Part shown: in pieces, positions 61,430 through 63,853 of the stretch
Layout: the number at the start of each line of letters is the position of its first letter
How positions within the stretch are numbered: the first letter of the stretch is position 1
Assembly (NCBI GenBank): GCA_018065565.1
Contig: JAGHSZ010000045.1
Coordinates: forward strand, 1-63,853
Length of the DNA stretch: 63,853 nucleotides
Reading direction: 5' to 3'
Source of the DNA: Candidatus Colivivens caballi
Lineage (GTDB): Bacteria; Bacteroidota; Bacteroidia; Bacteroidales; Bacteroidaceae
Translations under genes and position numbers: made by a program
The notes under the pieces: model-generated
What the model was told of the DNA's origin: nothing
The model's database searches: none
What the model saw: only the letters and a program-made list of their open reading frames with translations

Positions 61430-61754
61430 GCAGACCGATGACCGAACCGATGGCATCGGCATAGAAGTCCATCAGTTCACAGCCACGGTTCACATAGGGC
61501 TGAATCAGTTCGATGATTCCACCCAGTGCAATGGCACATATGACAGTTATCAGGCTGCGGCCCCATCCGGGTTGCAGCCTGTTGTGTGTCCAGTCGGTCC
61601 AGACACACAGCATCAGTCCGCAGTACATGACCATGTGGGTCCATTTGTCAATGAGAGGCACACCTTCAAGGTCTGGCATTTCAGGAACGGGAAAAAATGA
61701 TAACACAAGTATCGCAATGATACATATTGTGGTGAAAATGTAGCGTTTTATCAT
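61374..61754 (-). CDS. VanZ-like membrane protein
   Basis: 126-residue protein with three to four transmembrane helices, fitting the VanZ-like family: an N-terminal helix (IFTTICIIAILVLSFFP), DKWTHMVMYCGLMLCVW (about 36-52, with the conserved DKxxH), IIELIQPYVNRGCELMD (about 80-96) and a last helix. VanZ itself gives low-level teicoplanin resistance, but most family members have unknown roles and I make no resistance claim. The ATG at 61754 fits homologs; the promoter box at 61786-61793 rules out the longer frame to 62024, which lies inside another gene. Confidence 0.9.
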   Translation of the reverse strand: MIKRYIFTTICIIAILVLSFFPVPEMPDLEGVPLIDKWTHMVMYCGLMLCVWTDWTHNRLQPGWGRSLITVICAIALGGIIELIQPYVNRGCELMDFYADAIGSVIGLLIGFPASRLLSRVNKDNQ

Positions 61755-61785
61755 TGTTTTGCTCTTATTTTTATGAATTATGATG

Positions 61786-61793
61786 CAAATGTA
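61786..61793 (-). promoter_or_regulatory. Promoter -7 box of the VanZ-like gene
   Basis: TACATTTG on the minus strand, 32 bp before its start and only 12 bp from the opposing transporter -7 box. Confidence 0.65.
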
Positions 61794-61805
61794 CGCAATT
61801 ATTCG

Positions 61806-61813
61806 TAATTTTG
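61806..61813 (+). promoter_or_regulatory. Promoter -7 box of the transporter gene
   Basis: TAATTTTG matches TAnnTTTG, 88 bp upstream of the GTG start. Confidence 0.65.
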
Positions 61814-61900
61814 CATCGCAAATGCAAAACAATTGCAAGATTATGCGCAATAATCTGCAAAACACATAATCCACAAACATAAAGCAATAGACATAAAAAG

Positions 61901-63268
61901 GTGGCAGAAAGAGAAAACTTTGGCTCCAAACTCGGAGCGACACTGGCGGCAGCAGGTTCGGCTGTCGGACTTGGCAACATTTGGCGATTTCCAGTTGAGA
62001 CTGGTCAAAATGGTGGTGCGGCATACATTATTATATATATAGCGTGCATCATCCTGCTTGGCATACCAATCATGTCGTCCGAATTCCTCATCGGGCGCGC
62101 CACTCACTGCAATACTGCCGGCGCCTACAACAAACTTGCACCGGGCACGCAGTGGAAGTGGGTTGGTCGTCTGGGTGTTCTCTCAGGTTTCCTCATCTAC
62201 TGTTACTATTCAGTGGTTGCAGGCTGGACTCTTGCCTACTCGTTGCTTGCCATTTGCAACCAGTTTGCCGACAAAGGTCCTGACGACTATGTCCGTGTGT
62301 TCCAGGACTTCGCTTCCAACCCGTTCCTGCCAGTAGTGTGCATGGCTGCGTTTTTCATCACAACTCACCTTGTAGTGGTGCGTGGCGTGAAGCAGGGCAT
62401 TGAGAAGTTCAGCAAACTGATGATGCCGGCACTGTTCATCATCACTGTCATTCTGGTGTTCTGCTCGCTCAACTTGCCTGGTGCAGGCAAGGGCGTGGAG
62501 TTCCTTCTGAAACCCGACTTCTCGAAAATCACCACATCCACCGTACTCAATGCCATGGGACAGGCGTTCTTCTCACTCAGTCTCGGACTGGGTTGCCTCT
62601 GCACCTATGCATCATATTTCAACCGCGACACCAACCTGATGAAGACCACAGTCAGCGTGTGCACCATCGACACACTGGTGGCGCTGATGGCAGGATTCAT
62701 CATCTTCCCCGCTGTGTTTAATGTAGGCATGAAACTCGGTCCGGATGATGTCGGTCCGTCACTCATTTTCATCACTCTGCCCAATGTGTTCCATCAGGCA
62801 TTTGCTGGTGCTCCCGCTTTGGGCTACATCTTCTCGGTGATGTTCTACATCCTGCTGATGCTTGCCGCGCTGACTTCCACCATCTCCATCCATGAGGTGG
62901 TCAATGCCTATGTCAGTGAGGAGTTCCACATCCGTCGCAGCCGTTCGGCACTCATCGTCACCCTTGTCTGCATGTTCATCGGTGTGTGCTGTGCCCTGTC
63001 GTTCGGAGTTCTGAGCGACTTCACCATCTTCGGCATGACGCTGTTCGACCTCTTCGACTATATAGCAAGCAACATATTATTGCCAATCGGCGGAATGCTC
63101 ATCGGCGTGTTCACTGGCTGGCGGCTCGACCGCAAACTGTGCTATGACCAGCTGACAAACGGCGGCACCATCCGTGCTCCGTATTTCCCTCTGCTCCGCT
63201 TCTGCCTGCGCTATGTCATTCCACTTGCCATCGGCGCCATCTTGTTTAACCAGTTTGGCTTTGCTTGA
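61901..63268 (+). CDS. Sodium-dependent transporter, NSS/SNF family
   Basis: 455-residue inner-membrane symporter of the neurotransmitter:sodium symporter family, with about eleven transmembrane helices. It begins with GTG. The first helix has the family hallmark AAAGSAVGLGNIWRFP (17-32; unwound sodium-binding region), then NGGAAYIIIYI. Later parts include FFSLSLGLGCLCTYASYF and ALTSTISIHEVVNAY (sodium-site Ser/Thr). Bacterial members usually take up amino acids; the substrate here is not resolved. The divergent VanZ gene shares the promoter region. Confidence 0.93.
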   Translation: MAERENFGSKLGATLAAAGSAVGLGNIWRFPVETGQNGGAAYIIIYIACIILLGIPIMSSEFLIGRATHCNTAGAYNKLAPGTQWKWVGRLGVLSGFLIYCYYSVVAGWTLAYSLLAICNQFADKGPDDYVRVFQDFASNPFLPVVCMAAFFITTHLVVVRGVKQGIEKFSKLMMPALFIITVILVFCSLNLPGAGKGVEFLLKPDFSKITTSTVLNAMGQAFFSLSLGLGCLCTYASYFNRDTNLMKTTVSVCTIDTLVALMAGFIIFPAVFNVGMKLGPDDVGPSLIFITLPNVFHQAFAGAPALGYIFSVMFYILLMLAALTSTISIHEVVNAYVSEEFHIRRSRSALIVTLVCMFIGVCCALSFGVLSDFTIFGMTLFDLFDYIASNILLPIGGMLIGVFTGWRLDRKLCYDQLTNGGTIRAPYFPLLRFCLRYVIPLAIGAILFNQFGFA

Positions 63269-63377
63269 TTCATGCAGACGGCAGCGACCGACATCTGCGT
63301 TGCCTGCTGACGGTTTTAGCATCATTGACCTGCACATAAAATCACCGCTGGCAGACGATGCTCCATAAAAGAAATTG

Positions 63378-63597
63378 CCGCATGAGCGTTCGTGTTTTCC
63401 CTCACGAGCGCTCATGTTTTCTTTCACGAGCATAGGGTAATGTATAAAAGGTGTACACCAAACCGCAGGAAGGTGTACACCTTTTTAGATTTTGCTGTAC
63501 ACCTTTTTCTGATAAGGTGTACACCTTTTTGAATTATCGAGCGCTCGTGAGAACATTTATGAGCGCTCGTGAAGGAAAACATGAACGCTCGTGGAGG
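63378..63597. repeat. 22-bp-phased palindrome array, element 4
   Basis: Cores start at 63450, 63472, 63494 and 63516: GGTGTACACC except the third, GCTGTACACC, all exactly 22 bp apart. Left units are centred at 63387.5, 63409.5 (GAGCGCTC) and 63431.5 (decayed), with a 23-bp step to the first core as in element 1. Right units are centred at 63542.5, 63564.5 and 63586.5. It lies after the transporter gene; the next gene is beyond the window. Confidence 0.95.
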
Positions 63598-63819
63598 CAT
63601 TTGTCGGGCGCCAGTCCCCAAACTGTTGGTTTCATATCAATGGCGCTGATGGCACAATGTCAGTTGATGTTGCACAGAAACTGTGTTTTTTGCATCGTTA
63701 ACACTCCACAAAGGAAAATAATTGGTTCATAATTTGCATATTTGAAAAATAATTAGGGATTGTCGCAAATTAAGTAAGATTAGCCTAACGATTTGATTGC
63801 CAGTGTCGTAAAATTTTTG
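63598..63819. other. Non-coding upstream region of the next gene
   Basis: No gene seen. The end is AT-rich and leads into a promoter box. Confidence 0.4.
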
Positions 63820-63827
63820 TATCTTTG
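63820..63827 (+). promoter_or_regulatory. Promoter -7 box of a gene beyond the right edge
   Basis: TATCTTTG matches TAnnTTTG and is followed by an A-rich leader that runs to the window end, implying a plus-strand gene just outside. Confidence 0.6.
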
Positions 63828-63853
63828 CACAAGAAACAAAAAAATCCCCCAAA

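Noticed and set aside
61374..61754. Glycopeptide resistance gene
   Set aside because: VanZ-like proteins are widespread without resistance, and no other van genes are present.

Overview
The window is chromosomal DNA of a Bacteroidota bacterium, almost certainly of the order Bacteroidales and most likely a Prevotella-like gut or rumen species. The evidence is the repeated TAnnTTTG promoter box with weak or absent Shine-Dalgarno sequences, a PorD-like protein, DUF3467 and NigD-like proteins, a SusC/TonB-type carboxypeptidase-regulatory outer-membrane barrel, a succinylornithine-type transcarbamylase, and very close protein similarity to Bacteroidales housekeeping genes. No plasmid, phage, insertion sequence, rRNA or convincing tRNA gene was seen. 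The genus is an inference.

Layout. 1-8.7 kb: rplU, a large outer-membrane barrel protein, then surface-glycan genes (GT4 glycosyltransferase, acyltransferase-3, a GT-A type glycosyltransferase, a DegT sugar aminotransferase). 9-12 kb: a DUF4250 protein, a PorD-like protein and a secreted GH43 enzyme. 12-19.8 kb, minus strand: ispG, purE, PAP2-like, rpoN, YugP peptidase, a small acidic protein, trxA, and a fatty acyl-CoA ligase. 20-28.8 kb, plus strand: tyrS, then an exopolysaccharide module (Wza-type lipoprotein, Wzc-type tyrosine kinase, CpsB-type phosphatase, CapD/WbpM-type dehydratase) and nagB. 29.5-41.6 kb, minus strand: a secreted dockerin-tailed protein, a TPR protein, lgt, ychF, succinylornithine transcarbamylase, a PfkB sugar kinase, a LOG-family protein and argE. 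42-46.3 kb: ilvE, trmB, dsbD, DUF3467. 46.6-54.8 kb, minus strand: a helix-hairpin-helix protein, purL, an ACT-domain protein and two phenylacetate-CoA ligases. 55-63.3 kb: an acyltransferase, a NigD-like lipoprotein, radical SAM, dprA, thioesterase, prfB, CYTH, VanZ and a sodium-dependent transporter.

The most interesting signal is not a gene. Four intergenic elements (about 6405-6645, 29050-29425, 46326-46545, 63378-63597) share one architecture: exactly four copies of the palindrome GGTGTACACC, each starting exactly 22 bp after the previous one, flanked on both sides by further palindromes of GAGCGCTC type on the same 22-bp register. Left flanking units are the reverse complement of right flanking units, so each element is roughly symmetric about its centre. 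One array keeps phase over 17 units (about 375 bp). Three of the four lie between converging genes. The other two non-overlapping convergent gaps hold unrelated short tandem arrays of 20 and 23 bp. The arrays look like phased binding sites for a dimeric DNA-binding protein, or bidirectional terminator/insulator arrays analogous in position to enterobacterial BIMEs. They are not CRISPR.

Other notable points are an IspG lacking the large central insert usual in this phylum, a transcarbamylase with Ser at the specificity position, a short PurE, a release factor 2 without the programmed frameshift, a Wzc with a tyrosine-rich tail ending in FFFF, interlocked divergent promoters at 61.8 kb, and several intergenic low-complexity spacers. 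All product names are based on motif recognition by eye; no database search was run.
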